Source: Mangrovicoccus sp.
GTDB lineage: Bacteria; Pseudomonadota; Alphaproteobacteria; Rhodobacterales; Rhodobacteraceae
DNA: 33,085 bases
Assembly (NCBI GenBank): GCA_025800345.1
Contig: JAOXSB010000063.1
Location: forward strand, 1-33,085
Direction: 5' to 3'
Program-made: the position numbers and the translations under genes
Notes under the pieces: model-generated
Database searches by the model: none
What the model was told of the DNA's origin: nothing
The model's input: the letters and a program-made list of their open reading frames with translations, nothing else
In this document: positions 17,583 through 25,225 of the stretch, piece after piece
How positions within the stretch are numbered: the stretch's first letter is position 1
Layout: every line of letters starts with the position of its first letter

Positions 17583-18901
17583 GGGCCGTCCTCTGTGGGC
17601 AAGGTCAGTTCAAAACAGCTGCCCTCAGGCCCGGTTTTGGCAAGGATCAGCGTGCCCCCATGTTCTTCGGCGATTTTATGGGAAATCGCGAGCCCCAGCC
17701 CAGTGCCTTTGCCCACCTCTTTGGTCGTATAGAAAGGATCAAAGATCGCCGGGGCCACGCTATCGGGAATGCCAGGACCATTGTCAGCAACCTGCAGCAC
17801 CGCCCCCTCATCGCGGCGAAACACATGCAATGTGATTGCCGGGTCTTGGGTATCCGTCAAAGCGTCAATGGCGTTTTGCACCAGGTTCATGGCGATTTGT
17901 TGCACATGGCCGGGATTGCCGATGGTCCAGATCTCGGACGCATCTTGGAACCGCACACGCACCGGGGTTTTGGTGCCCCGCACCACCCATTCCGCAGCGA
18001 TGCGCGCGGTTTCCGCCAGGTTAAAGCGCTGGTGCTCGCCAGAGCCCTCGGCGCTCAGGCGGCGCAGATCCTTTACGATATCGCGCACCCTTTCAGCGCC
18101 TTCTTTGGCCCCGGTGATGGCGGTGCGCAGATTGCGCACGGTGCGATCAAGGCGCAATTCATCGCGCAAAGCGACCAGGGCGGGGCGGGATTTGCCCGCT
18201 TGTACCGCGTCGAAATAGGTCTCGAACCGGGCGGTGTATTTTTCCAACGCATGGGTGTTGGCATAGACAAAGCTGATCGGGTTGTTCAGCTCATGGGCAA
18301 CACCGGCCACCAGCCGCCCCAGCGAGGCCAGCTTTTCATTCTTGACCAATTGGCTTTGCGCTTGTTGCAGCGCCATATGGCTGGCTTCAAGTTCGCGATA
18401 CGCGTTGCGCAACTCGCCCAAAGGCCGGCCGACCAACACCACCCCTTGGCTGCGCCCCCGCTGATCTAACCGGGTGCTAAGACTGATTTCCAAAGGCGCC
18501 GGGCCATCTGGGGTGGAAAACTGGCACTCCAACACCCGCGGCTCGCAATCGCGCATGACCTGATCGATCATCTCCAGCAGCGCGTCTTCTTCCCCCGGGG
18601 CCACCAATTCCTGCACCGCTTGCCCAAGACAGGCCTCGGAAGAGCGGCCCAGGATCTTTTCAATCGGCCCTTCTGCGCGCTCGATCCGGCGGTCTTTGCC
18701 AATCACGATCAACGCATCCGAGACCGAGGCCAGAACCGAGGCCATAAACTGGCGCATATCCTCGATCTGGCGGTTCTGCTTTTCCAAGATTTCTTGGTAA
18801 TCCACGAGCTCGGAATAGGTCCGGTCCATGGCGGCGACCACCTCGCGCCATGTTTGCTCGTCAAATGCCTGTAGCGGCTCGTCTGTTGAGAAGGCCGTCA
18901 T
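17579..18901 (-). CDS. hupT: HupT, PAS-containing sensor histidine kinase of the H2 response
   Basis: HupT receives the H2 signal from HupUV and phosphorylates HupR; in R. capsulatus this represses hydrogenase synthesis when H2 is absent. The 440-residue cytoplasmic kinase has an N-terminal coiled-coil piece (25-50), a PAS domain (about 52-155), a second helix leading to the H-box with the phospho-acceptor H203 (AGVAHELNNP), and a C-terminal ATPase domain with N (NLVQNAIDAL), G1 (DNGPGIP), F (FDPFYTTK) and G2 (GTGLGL) boxes. No membrane segment is seen. The ATG at 18901 has AAGGAG seven bases before it; the open frame up to 19033 is non-coding. It heads the island, with a weak promoter candidate TTGCAA/TAGGGT at 18950-18921. 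Confidence 0.95.
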   Translation of the reverse strand: MTAFSTDEPLQAFDEQTWREVVAAMDRTYSELVDYQEILEKQNRQIEDMRQFMASVLASVSDALIVIGKDRRIERAEGPIEKILGRSSEACLGQAVQELVAPGEEDALLEMIDQVMRDCEPRVLECQFSTPDGPAPLEISLSTRLDQRGRSQGVVLVGRPLGELRNAYRELEASHMALQQAQSQLVKNEKLASLGRLVAGVAHELNNPISFVYANTHALEKYTARFETYFDAVQAGKSRPALVALRDELRLDRTVRNLRTAITGAKEGAERVRDIVKDLRRLSAEGSGEHQRFNLAETARIAAEWVVRGTKTPVRVRFQDASEIWTIGNPGHVQQIAMNLVQNAIDALTDTQDPAITLHVFRRDEGAVLQVADNGPGIPDSVAPAIFDPFYTTKEVGKGTGLGLAISHKIAEEHGGTLILAKTGPEGSCFELTLPTEDGP

Positions 18902-19071
18902 CCAGTTCTCCTTAGTCGCTACCCTATGCGGAAGGGGGTGAATTTTGCAATGGAAGCGGTTCTGGCAGGGCCATTCCCCCGGCTCTGACCGGGTGTCTCT
19001 GGACCGCGATACTGATCGAGCCTGACTGAACAAACGTTACGGCCTAGTGGTGAGGATGGCCGCGCCAAGCG

Positions 19072-19100
19072 TTTACAAATGACCCAACAGCGCGTGTAGT
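19072..19100 (+). promoter_or_regulatory. Candidate sigma70 promoter of the quinone oxidoreductase gene
   Basis: TTTACA and TGTAGT are separated by 17 bases and lie about 108 bases before the GTG start at 19208. They match the -35 consensus in five of six and the -10 in four of six positions. The 306-base stretch 18902-19207 between the divergent genes also holds a GGCCAT-AA-ATGGCC hairpin (19125-19138) in the presumed leader. No RNA gene or ORF with support is seen in it. Confidence 0.45.
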
Positions 19101-19207
19101 TCCCCTATGGAGCCCGTATCCGAAGGCCATAAATGGCCCCGGCGCGGGGGAGGAGGCCGCCTATCCAGCACAGGCTATGCGGCTCGGAAATCGGAGGAGA
19201 CGATCCC

Positions 19208-20203
19208 GTGAAAGCAATGATGAGTGTCGCCACTGGCGGGCCAGAGAGCCTTGAGTTGACAGAGCTTGAAGCGCCAAGCCCAAAATCGGGCGATTTGCTG
19301 GTGCGCATTCGCGCCGCTGGCGTGAATTTTCCCGATACGCTGATCATCCGTGATCTCTATCAAATGAAGCCCCAACGCCCCTTTGCGCCGGGCGGGGAGA
19401 TCGCCGGCGAAGTCATCGCCAAGGGCGAAAAAGTCAAAGGCTTTGAGATCGGTGACCGGATTCTGGCCCCCTGCATGTCTGGCGGCTATGCCACCCATAT
19501 AACCATCAACGCGATGCAAGCGGCCAAGATCCCAGACACTATGCCATTTGACGAGGCGGCCTGTTTTCTGCTGACCTATGGCACCTCGTATCACGCGCTC
19601 AAGGATCGGGCCCAGCTTCAGCCCGGAGAGCATCTTTTGGTGCTGGGCGCAGCGGGCGGTGTGGGCACCGCAGCGATTGAGCTGGGCAAAGCCATGGGGG
19701 CCAAGGTCACTGCGGCGGTCTCGTCCGAAGAAAAAGCGCAGCTTTGTACAGATTTGGGGGCCGATGCGACGGTTATCTATCCCCGTGATTTGACCCCAGA
19801 GGATCAAAAAGCCCTGAAAGCCCAGTTCAAAACCGCGGGCGGCGGCAAGGGCTTTGATGTGGTCTATGACGCGGTGGGCGGCAATTATTCTGAACCGGCC
19901 ATACGCTCGCTCGGCTGGGCCGGGCGGTTCCTGGTGGTGGGCTTTCCGGCGGGCATCCCAAGCGTGCCGCTAAATCTCACCCTGCTCAAAAGCATTCAGA
20001 TCGTCGGGGTGTTTTGGGGCGCATCGGTGATGCAAAACCCAGCCGGGCATGTGCAAAATCTCAGCGAGCTGTTCGGGCTTTATAAGCAAGGCAAAATCCG
20101 CCCCCATATCAGCGCGCGCTTCCCCCTAGAGGATGCGGGCCAAGCCCTGGAAGCGCTGGAGCAGCGCAAAGCCCAAGGCAAGATCGTGCTGACCATGGAC
20201 TAA
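19208..20203 (+). CDS. NADPH:quinone oxidoreductase family protein (zinc-independent MDR)
   Basis: The 331-residue product belongs to the medium-chain dehydrogenase/reductase superfamily, quinone-oxidoreductase branch. It has the GroES-like N-terminal domain (AAGVNFPDTLIIRDLYQ, PGGEIAGEV) and a Rossmann domain with the nucleotide motif LGAAGGVGTAAIELGKAMGAKV, followed by VYDAVGG. The zinc-binding cysteines of alcohol dehydrogenases are absent, so it should reduce quinones or enones with NADPH rather than oxidise alcohols. The start is GTG with GGAGGAG eight bases before it; the in-frame ATG at 19217 lies too far inside the family's MKAMMSV opening. It is alone on its strand, divergent from hupT, and followed by a hairpin. 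The physiological substrate is unknown. Confidence 0.9.
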   Translation: MKAMMSVATGGPESLELTELEAPSPKSGDLLVRIRAAGVNFPDTLIIRDLYQMKPQRPFAPGGEIAGEVIAKGEKVKGFEIGDRILAPCMSGGYATHITINAMQAAKIPDTMPFDEAACFLLTYGTSYHALKDRAQLQPGEHLLVLGAAGGVGTAAIELGKAMGAKVTAAVSSEEKAQLCTDLGADATVIYPRDLTPEDQKALKAQFKTAGGGKGFDVVYDAVGGNYSEPAIRSLGWAGRFLVVGFPAGIPSVPLNLTLLKSIQIVGVFWGASVMQNPAGHVQNLSELFGLYKQGKIRPHISARFPLEDAGQALEALEQRKAQGKIVLTMD

Positions 20204-20224
20204 CGCCCAATGGGCATGATCCCT

Positions 20225-20253
20225 GCAAAGCTGCCAGTATCTGGTGGCTTTGC
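20225..20253. terminator. Long hairpin after the quinone oxidoreductase gene
   Basis: GCAAAGC and GCTTTGC enclose CCAG-TAT-CTGG with two wobble pairs between, giving a 13-bp stem with a 3-base loop, 21 bases after the stop codon. No U tract follows, so it may stabilise the 3' end or terminate weakly rather than act as a classical terminator. Confidence 0.45.
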
Positions 20254-20387
20254 GAGCAATGGCTCTGATATTGCCTTGCGGATCATTCTTTGCCGAAACA
20301 GCACACTCCTGGGAATCGCGCCCCTGAGCGAAGCCCATTGGAACAAAATATCTTGGCACGGATATTCATCAGCGTGATATTTGTAAT

Positions 20388-20409
20388 TATAGCTAAAAGG
20401 TAAGCTATA
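20388..20409. promoter_or_regulatory. Inverted repeat TATAGCT-N8-AGCTATA upstream of the decayed gene
   Basis: Two perfect 7-base arms are separated by 8 bases, in an AT-rich patch 28 bases before the first in-frame ATG of the pseudogene. It is probably an old operator or promoter element. The 183 bases 20254-20436 hold no other feature that I can support. Confidence 0.35.
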
Positions 20410-20436
20410 TATCGGTGGATCATATCCTGTCTCTCA

Positions 20437-20961
20437 ATGAAAGGCTTGGGAAGGGATAGGAATGAACACAGTGGCAGAGAGAAGTTCTGCGCGAATATCA
20501 GCCCCTATTGCCGCGGTTATCTGCATTTGGCTGTGGTGCTGCTGGGCGCGGGCAGCCTGATCTATTAGGGCCATAAGAAAACCAAGCTCTTTAAATTCTT
20601 CTATCCGCACCACACCAGAGATCATCACACCTTCTTTGTGGAAGATGATATAGAATATCAGATGGTGCTCGATTGGCGGGTGGTGATCTTCCCGGTCATG
20701 CTGTTGGTGGCAACAACTGTGCTGGCCTCGATCCCTGGCAGATTGGTCTCGGGTTTGCTGTTTGGGGCGAGTTATAGCTATTTATTCTTCGTCACCATGA
20801 CCTCTTGCTAGCTGCTCTATGAGGTGCTGCATTTCAGCTATCACTTGCAGCGCAGCTCATTGCCCGAGCGGGTGCTCCGCCTGATCCCCGGTTGGACTTA
20901 TCTGCGCTTGTTCCACAGGGTGCATCACAACCGTCATCTGATGGCCGAAGATGAGCGCTAG
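20437..20961 (+). pseudogene. Decayed fatty-acid-hydroxylase/sterol-desaturase-like membrane protein
   Basis: One frame from the ATG at 20437 reads through to a TAG at 20959 with only two interruptions, TAG at 20566 and 20809. The translation is a membrane protein with the spacing of histidines seen in membrane di-iron hydroxylases (FFYPHHTRDHHTFFVEDD, LLYEVLHFSYHLQ, LFHRVHHNRHLM). Hydrophobic stretches lie around LHLAVVLLGAGSLIY and VVIFPVMLLVATTVLASI. The part that should follow the last histidine box is missing, so the end is lost too. There are no frameshifts; a TGG-to-TAG change would explain each stop. It looks like a recently inactivated gene. Its original substrate cannot be told. Confidence 0.7.
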
Positions 20962-21015
20962 GTCAGCAGAGCGTGCTATCGAGGCCGGTCATCGCCAAGG
21001 CGCAGACTGACCGAA

Positions 21016-21906
21016 TTAAATGCGGAAAATCGCGCATTGATCCTGAACGGCTTTCACAAAGATGCGCATTCGCTTGTTGAGACGGCGGTTGGGAGCTTGC
21101 ACCAAATGGATGCCAAATTCTTGAAATTCAGCACTCGGTAGCACCGGCACAAGGCTCCCATCTTGAACCGCCCGGCGGACAACAAAATCTGGCAGGCGAA
21201 GAATTCCCATGCCTTCAATGGCCGCATCTTTCAAAAATGCCCCAGCATTTGAATTCAAAACGGGCCTGAACTCGATCTTGGTCGCTTTGCCTTCATAGGT
21301 GAATGACCAGCTTGCCCGGCGGCTTGCCCCATAATGCAAAAGCGCATGCGCCCTTAACGCCCGTGGCTCTGTGGGCGTGCCATGCCTGTGCAGATAGTCA
21401 GGGCTCGCAAACATACCGTGGCGCGTTGTGCCAAGCTTGATATCACTTGCGCCTTCAGGGCTGCCCGCAGTGATGCGAATGGCCAGATCGTAATTTTCAC
21501 GATCCAGATCAATCCGGCGATCGTCAAAATCAAGCACAAGATCGATCTGCGGATGATCCTTAGCAAATTGAAACAACATGGGTTTCAAAAAGGTCATACC
21601 AAATTCATGCGCGATTGTGACCCGCAGCGAGCCGCTCAGATTGCTGGCCGTTTGCCTGAAATCCGTATCGAGATCATCCGCCTCTGCAATCATGGGCGCG
21701 GCACGCTGATACAGTTCTTTGCCCGCCTCAGTGACGCGCCATGTGCCAGGTTTGCGGTCAATTAAGCGCATATCATAGCGGCTTTCGAGCTGACCAAGCC
21801 GCCGGCTGACTGCGGATTTTGCGATACCAAGCTGTTCAGCCGCTTTTGCGATACTGCCTTGATCCACAACCCAGACAAACAGCTTCAAATCTTCAAACTG
21901 GCCCAT
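21016..21906 (-). CDS. LysR-family transcriptional regulator
   Basis: The 296-residue protein has an N-terminal winged helix-turn-helix (MGQFEDLKLFVWVVDQGSIAKAAEQL...KSAVSRRLGQLE, 1-60) and a substrate-binding-like effector domain (about 90-290). The opening and domain layout match the LysR subgroup that includes regulators of divergent redox enzymes. The ATG at 21906 is used; a TTG one codon earlier is only an artefact of open frame. It is divergent from the hydroquinone-reductase operon, with a TGTG-N11-CACA box 16 bases before its start. It probably controls that operon and itself. The inducer is unknown; quinones or electrophiles would fit the targets. Confidence 0.92.
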   Translation of the reverse strand: MGQFEDLKLFVWVVDQGSIAKAAEQLGIAKSAVSRRLGQLESRYDMRLIDRKPGTWRVTEAGKELYQRAAPMIAEADDLDTDFRQTASNLSGSLRVTIAHEFGMTFLKPMLFQFAKDHPQIDLVLDFDDRRIDLDRENYDLAIRITAGSPEGASDIKLGTTRHGMFASPDYLHRHGTPTEPRALRAHALLHYGASRRASWSFTYEGKATKIEFRPVLNSNAGAFLKDAAIEGMGILRLPDFVVRRAVQDGSLVPVLPSAEFQEFGIHLVQAPNRRLNKRMRIFVKAVQDQCAIFRI

Positions 21907-21922
21907 CAAACCGTTCTCTTAT

Positions 21923-21941
21923 TGTGACCCTAGCGGCCACA
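21923..21941. promoter_or_regulatory. LysR-type box between the regulator and the reductase operon
   Basis: TGTG and CACA are separated by exactly 11 bases, the T-N11-A geometry of LysR recognition sites. The site lies in the 155-base divergent spacer, 17 bases from the regulator's start and 120 from the reductase's. The position fits autorepression. Confidence 0.5.
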
Positions 21942-22061
21942 TTTCTCTGCCTATGCACGCAATCGGGCAACTATTATTTTCTCAGAACAAGGGCACAGGC
22001 CAAGCGATTGCACCCTGCTCAATGGGGATCAGCGCATAATCTGCCAGCAAAGGGGCTGCAC

Positions 22062-23042
22062 ATGGGACTGCTACAGAACGGGCTTTGGGTCGATCAATGG
22101 TATGACACCAAATCAAGCAATGGCCGGTTCATTCGCAAAAGCGCGCAATTTCGCAACTGGATCACAGCCGATGGCGGAGCCGGGCCAACAGGTACTGGAG
22201 GCTTCAAAGCAGAGGCCGGGCGCTATCATCTTTATGTTTCCCTGGCCTGTCCCTGGGCACATCGCACAATGATCTTTCGCGCCCTTAAAGGGTTGGGATC
22301 GATGATCAATATTTCCGTAGTGCATTGGTTGATGGGGCAAGATGGGTGGAGCTTTGCCCCTGGCGATGGGTCAACGCCAGATCCGATCCATGCTGCCGAG
22401 TTCATGCATCAGATCTACACCGCCGCCCAGCCTGACTATTCAGGCCGCGTCACGGTGCCGGTGCTTTGGGACAAGGCCACCGGGACTATCGTTTCTAATG
22501 AATCCGCTGACATTATCCGCATGTTCAACACAGCCTTTGATGGCCTAGGAGCCGCGCCCGGTGATTATTACCCGGAAACGGAACGCCTAGAAATCGATGC
22601 GACCAACACCCGGATCTATGACACGGTCAATAACGGCGTTTACAAAGCTGGGTTTGCCACCACCCAAGACGCCTATGAAGAAGCGGTGATGCCGCTGTTT
22701 GACACGTTAGATCGGTTAGAAGACCGCCTATCGCGCCAGCGCTATCTGATGGGAGATCATTTGACCGAAGCGGATTGGCGGCTGTGGACCACATTGATCC
22801 GCTTTGATCCGGTCTATGTGGGCCATTTCAAATGCAATCTACGCCGGATCGCCGATTACCCTAACCTGTCGAATTACACCCGCGATCTTTATCAGGTTCC
22901 GGGCATCTCAGAGACTGTCGATATCCCCTATATCAAGAAGCATTACTACGGCAGCCATGAGAGCGTGAACCCCACGCGCGTCGTCCCATTAGGACCGATG
23001 ATTGACTATGCCGCCCCCCACGACCGAGCCAGATTTAGCTAG
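22062..23042 (+). CDS. Glutathionyl-hydroquinone reductase (xi-class GST), first copy
   Basis: The 326-residue enzyme belongs to the xi-class glutathione transferases (E. coli YqjG, yeast Ecm4), which use glutathione to reduce glutathionyl-hydroquinones to hydroquinones. The catalytic cysteine is C63 in SLACPWAHRT, the same number as in YqjG. The thioredoxin-fold part (about 50-160, with VPVLWDKATGTIVSNESADIIRM for glutathione binding) is followed by the helical domain (NNGVYKAGFATTQDAYE, LTEADWRLWTTLIRFDPVYVGHFKCN, PNLSNYTRDLYQVPGISETVD). The ATG at 22062 agrees with the family start. It is the first gene of the operon, 10 bases before the CDGSH fusion. Confidence 0.94.
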   Translation: MGLLQNGLWVDQWYDTKSSNGRFIRKSAQFRNWITADGGAGPTGTGGFKAEAGRYHLYVSLACPWAHRTMIFRALKGLGSMINISVVHWLMGQDGWSFAPGDGSTPDPIHAAEFMHQIYTAAQPDYSGRVTVPVLWDKATGTIVSNESADIIRMFNTAFDGLGAAPGDYYPETERLEIDATNTRIYDTVNNGVYKAGFATTQDAYEEAVMPLFDTLDRLEDRLSRQRYLMGDHLTEADWRLWTTLIRFDPVYVGHFKCNLRRIADYPNLSNYTRDLYQVPGISETVDIPYIKKHYYGSHESVNPTRVVPLGPMIDYAAPHDRARFS

Positions 23043-23052
23043 GAGACAGCCC

Positions 23053-24579
23053 ATGACCCAAGCCCCGATCATCGCCGCGAAAACCCCCACACGGGTCGAG
23101 CTCGACGCTGGCAAGGACTATTTCTGGTGCCGATGTGGGCGCTCCAACAGCCAACCCTTTTGCGATGGCTCTCATGCGGGCACGGGCATCACGCCGCTGA
23201 AATTCACCGCAGAGAAAGATGGTGCCGCCGCGCTGTGCCAATGCAAAGCCAGCGCCAATGCGCCTTTTTGTGATGGATCGCACACAGGGCTTGGCGCGCT
23301 GGAGATCGGGGACCCCGCGCCAGAGCCGAAATCAGATATCCCTCAGGCCACCCCCACGCCGGAAGAGCCAACCGTAGCGCGCATTCATGCGCTGGCCAAA
23401 GACGGGCTGTCAAAGCTTGGCCATCATGGCGAGATGGGGGCGATGGGGGTGCCGCGCAAAGACCTGCCCCATTGGGACGATATTCAAATCCTACCGGCCC
23501 AGATGGCGCGCAAACCTTTGCTTGATGACGCGGCTGTTGCCACCCAAGTGGTGATCGGTCCGCGCGCGGCCAAGCCTTTGACGCTTTCGATCCCGCTCTT
23601 TGTCTCGGATATGAGCTATGGTGCCCTGTCGGAAGAAGCGAAAACCGCTCTGGCCCGTGGGGCCGAAATGGCCGGCACCGGGATTTGTTCGGGCGAGGGC
23701 GGCATGCTGCCCGATGAGCAGGCGGAAAACAGCCGCTATTTCTATGAGCTCGCCTCCGCCCAATTTGGCTGGTCTCTGGATCATGTTGCCAAAGTACAGG
23801 CCTTTCATTTCAAGGGCGGTCAGGGGGCGAAAACCGGCACTGGCGGGCATCTGCCCGGGGACAAGGTGCAAGGTAAAATCGCCCAAGTGCGGGGGCTAGA
23901 ACCAGGGCAATCGGCAATCTCGCCTGCGACCTTTCCCGATCTGCACAGCCCGGCCGATTTCAAACGCCTTGCCGATCAGGTGCGCGAACGCTCGAACGGG
24001 ATCCCCATCGGGTTCAAGCTTTCGGCCAACCATATCGAGGATGACATCGATTTCGCCCTCGAAGCTTCCGCCGACTACATTATTCTAGATGGCCGCGGCG
24101 GCGGCACTGGCGCCGCCCCGTTGATCTTCCGCGATCATATCTCGGTGCCAACACTCCCGGCGCTGGCCCGGGCGCGGCGGCATCTGGATGCGAAAACAGG
24201 CCATGAGGTGACGCTTGTCATCACTGGTGGGCTGCGGGTGGCGGAAGATTTCGCCAAGGCGATGGCCCTTGGGGCAGATGCGGTCGCGGTCAGCAATTCC
24301 GCCATGCAAGCGGTGGGCTGTATCGCCGCCCGGATGTGCAATACCAACAACTGCCCTGTTGGCATCGCCACCCAGAAACCCGAATTGCGCAAACGCCTAG
24401 ATGTGCAGCGCGGCGCAGAGCAATTGGCGCGGTTCTTTGGGGCCTCTGTGGAACTGATGCAGGTGCTCGCGCGCGCTTGCGGCCATGACAGCCTGTCAGG
24501 CTTCACGCCCCGCGACATCACAAGTTGGAAGCGCGACGTGGCAGAGCTTAGCGGGATCCGCTTTGCCGGGGTTACATAG
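23053..24579 (+). CDS. Two-CDGSH iron-sulfur / glutamate-synthase-like FMN fusion protein
   Basis: The 508-residue protein joins two small CDGSH domains to an FMN domain related to the central part of glutamate synthase. CDGSH ligands are C26/C28/C37/H41 and C62/C64/C73/H77, each able to hold a [2Fe-2S] cluster. After a Pro-rich linker (80-110) comes the synthase-like barrel: SDMSYGALSEEAKTALARGAEM, GGQGAKTGTGGHLPG, DGRGGGTGAAP for FMN phosphate, and a C-x5-C-x4-C cluster motif (GCIAARMCNTNNCP) for a [3Fe-4S] cluster. No glutaminase domain or GltD partner is encoded nearby, so it is unlikely to make glutamate from glutamine alone. An electron-transfer or ferredoxin-dependent role is an inference. 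The ATG has AGGAG seven bases before it. Confidence 0.92.
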   Translation: MTQAPIIAAKTPTRVELDAGKDYFWCRCGRSNSQPFCDGSHAGTGITPLKFTAEKDGAAALCQCKASANAPFCDGSHTGLGALEIGDPAPEPKSDIPQATPTPEEPTVARIHALAKDGLSKLGHHGEMGAMGVPRKDLPHWDDIQILPAQMARKPLLDDAAVATQVVIGPRAAKPLTLSIPLFVSDMSYGALSEEAKTALARGAEMAGTGICSGEGGMLPDEQAENSRYFYELASAQFGWSLDHVAKVQAFHFKGGQGAKTGTGGHLPGDKVQGKIAQVRGLEPGQSAISPATFPDLHSPADFKRLADQVRERSNGIPIGFKLSANHIEDDIDFALEASADYIILDGRGGGTGAAPLIFRDHISVPTLPALARARRHLDAKTGHEVTLVITGGLRVAEDFAKAMALGADAVAVSNSAMQAVGCIAARMCNTNNCPVGIATQKPELRKRLDVQRGAEQLARFFGASVELMQVLARACGHDSLSGFTPRDITSWKRDVAELSGIRFAGVT

Positions 24580-24605
24580 CGATCCTGCCCCGGCTGCATT
24601 GGTGC

Positions 24606-24622
24606 GGGGGCGCAGAGCCCCC
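24606..24622 (+). other. Intergenic hairpin before the hemerythrin-like gene
   Basis: GGGGGC-GCAGA-GCCCCC forms a 6-bp GC stem in the 69-base gap and is followed by ACATTTCTTCT. It could partly terminate or stabilise the upstream message. There is no true U tract. Confidence 0.35.
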
Positions 24623-24648
24623 ACATTTCTTCTGAAAGGAGAAAACCT

Positions 24649-25224
24649 ATGCTCGATACCCTCAACACTTACCAAATGCGCGATTTCGAGATGCCCGAAG
24701 AGATGGGTTTTCTCTTGGCCCGCTACCCGCGCGAGGATTGGGAAGCCCATCCCGGTTTCAAGGATAAAACACGCCATTGGATGGGCGCACATCAGATGTT
24801 TCGGCAGCTGGCGGAACGGGTGCGCCTAGATACCCAAGCGGTGCTGAACAAGGATATTGCCCTTGGGGATTATGTGGGGCGGCTTTCCTATTTCGGGGGC
24901 AATCTGCTGCGCAACCTGCATGGTCACCATGGCTGGGAAGATCACAGCTATTTCCCTGAGCTTTCCGCAGCCGATCCGCGCTTTGAAGCGGGGCTTGCGC
25001 TGCTGGAACAAGACCATGTGGATCTGAATCTGGTGCTTGATGACATGAGCCGAAAAGCCAACCGGGTCATCAAGCTTGCAACCCTGGACGAGCGTCAAGC
25101 CACTGAAGAAGCCAATGCGGTCTTGCCCGCAGCGCTCGCAATTGAGGCCTTCCTTCAGCGCCATTTGACCGATGAAGAAGACCTTGCGGTGCCCATCATC
25201 TTGCACCACCGGCTCCGGGGATAA
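24649..25224 (+). CDS. Hemerythrin-like (HHE) domain protein
   Basis: The 191-residue protein has the histidine and acidic residues of a hemerythrin/HHE di-iron four-helix bundle: MGAHQMFRQL near 50, LHGHHGWEDHSYFPEL near 92-105, LEQDHVDLNLVLDDM near 125, and FLQRHLTDEEDLAVPIIL near the end. Such proteins bind O2, NO or react with peroxide; which applies here cannot be told. The start has GAAAGGAG before it. It follows the CDGSH fusion after 69 bases and precedes the second reductase by only 1 base, so it belongs to the operon. The length is normal for a single-domain family member. Confidence 0.9.
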   Translation: MLDTLNTYQMRDFEMPEEMGFLLARYPREDWEAHPGFKDKTRHWMGAHQMFRQLAERVRLDTQAVLNKDIALGDYVGRLSYFGGNLLRNLHGHHGWEDHSYFPELSAADPRFEAGLALLEQDHVDLNLVLDDMSRKANRVIKLATLDERQATEEANAVLPAALAIEAFLQRHLTDEEDLAVPIILHHRLRG

Positions 25225-25225
25225 C

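Noticed and set aside
20437..20961. Recoding of TAG as pyrrolysine or other amino acid
   Set aside because: No decoding system is visible, the ambers fall at presumed tryptophan positions, and the C-terminal part is missing as well; decay is simpler.
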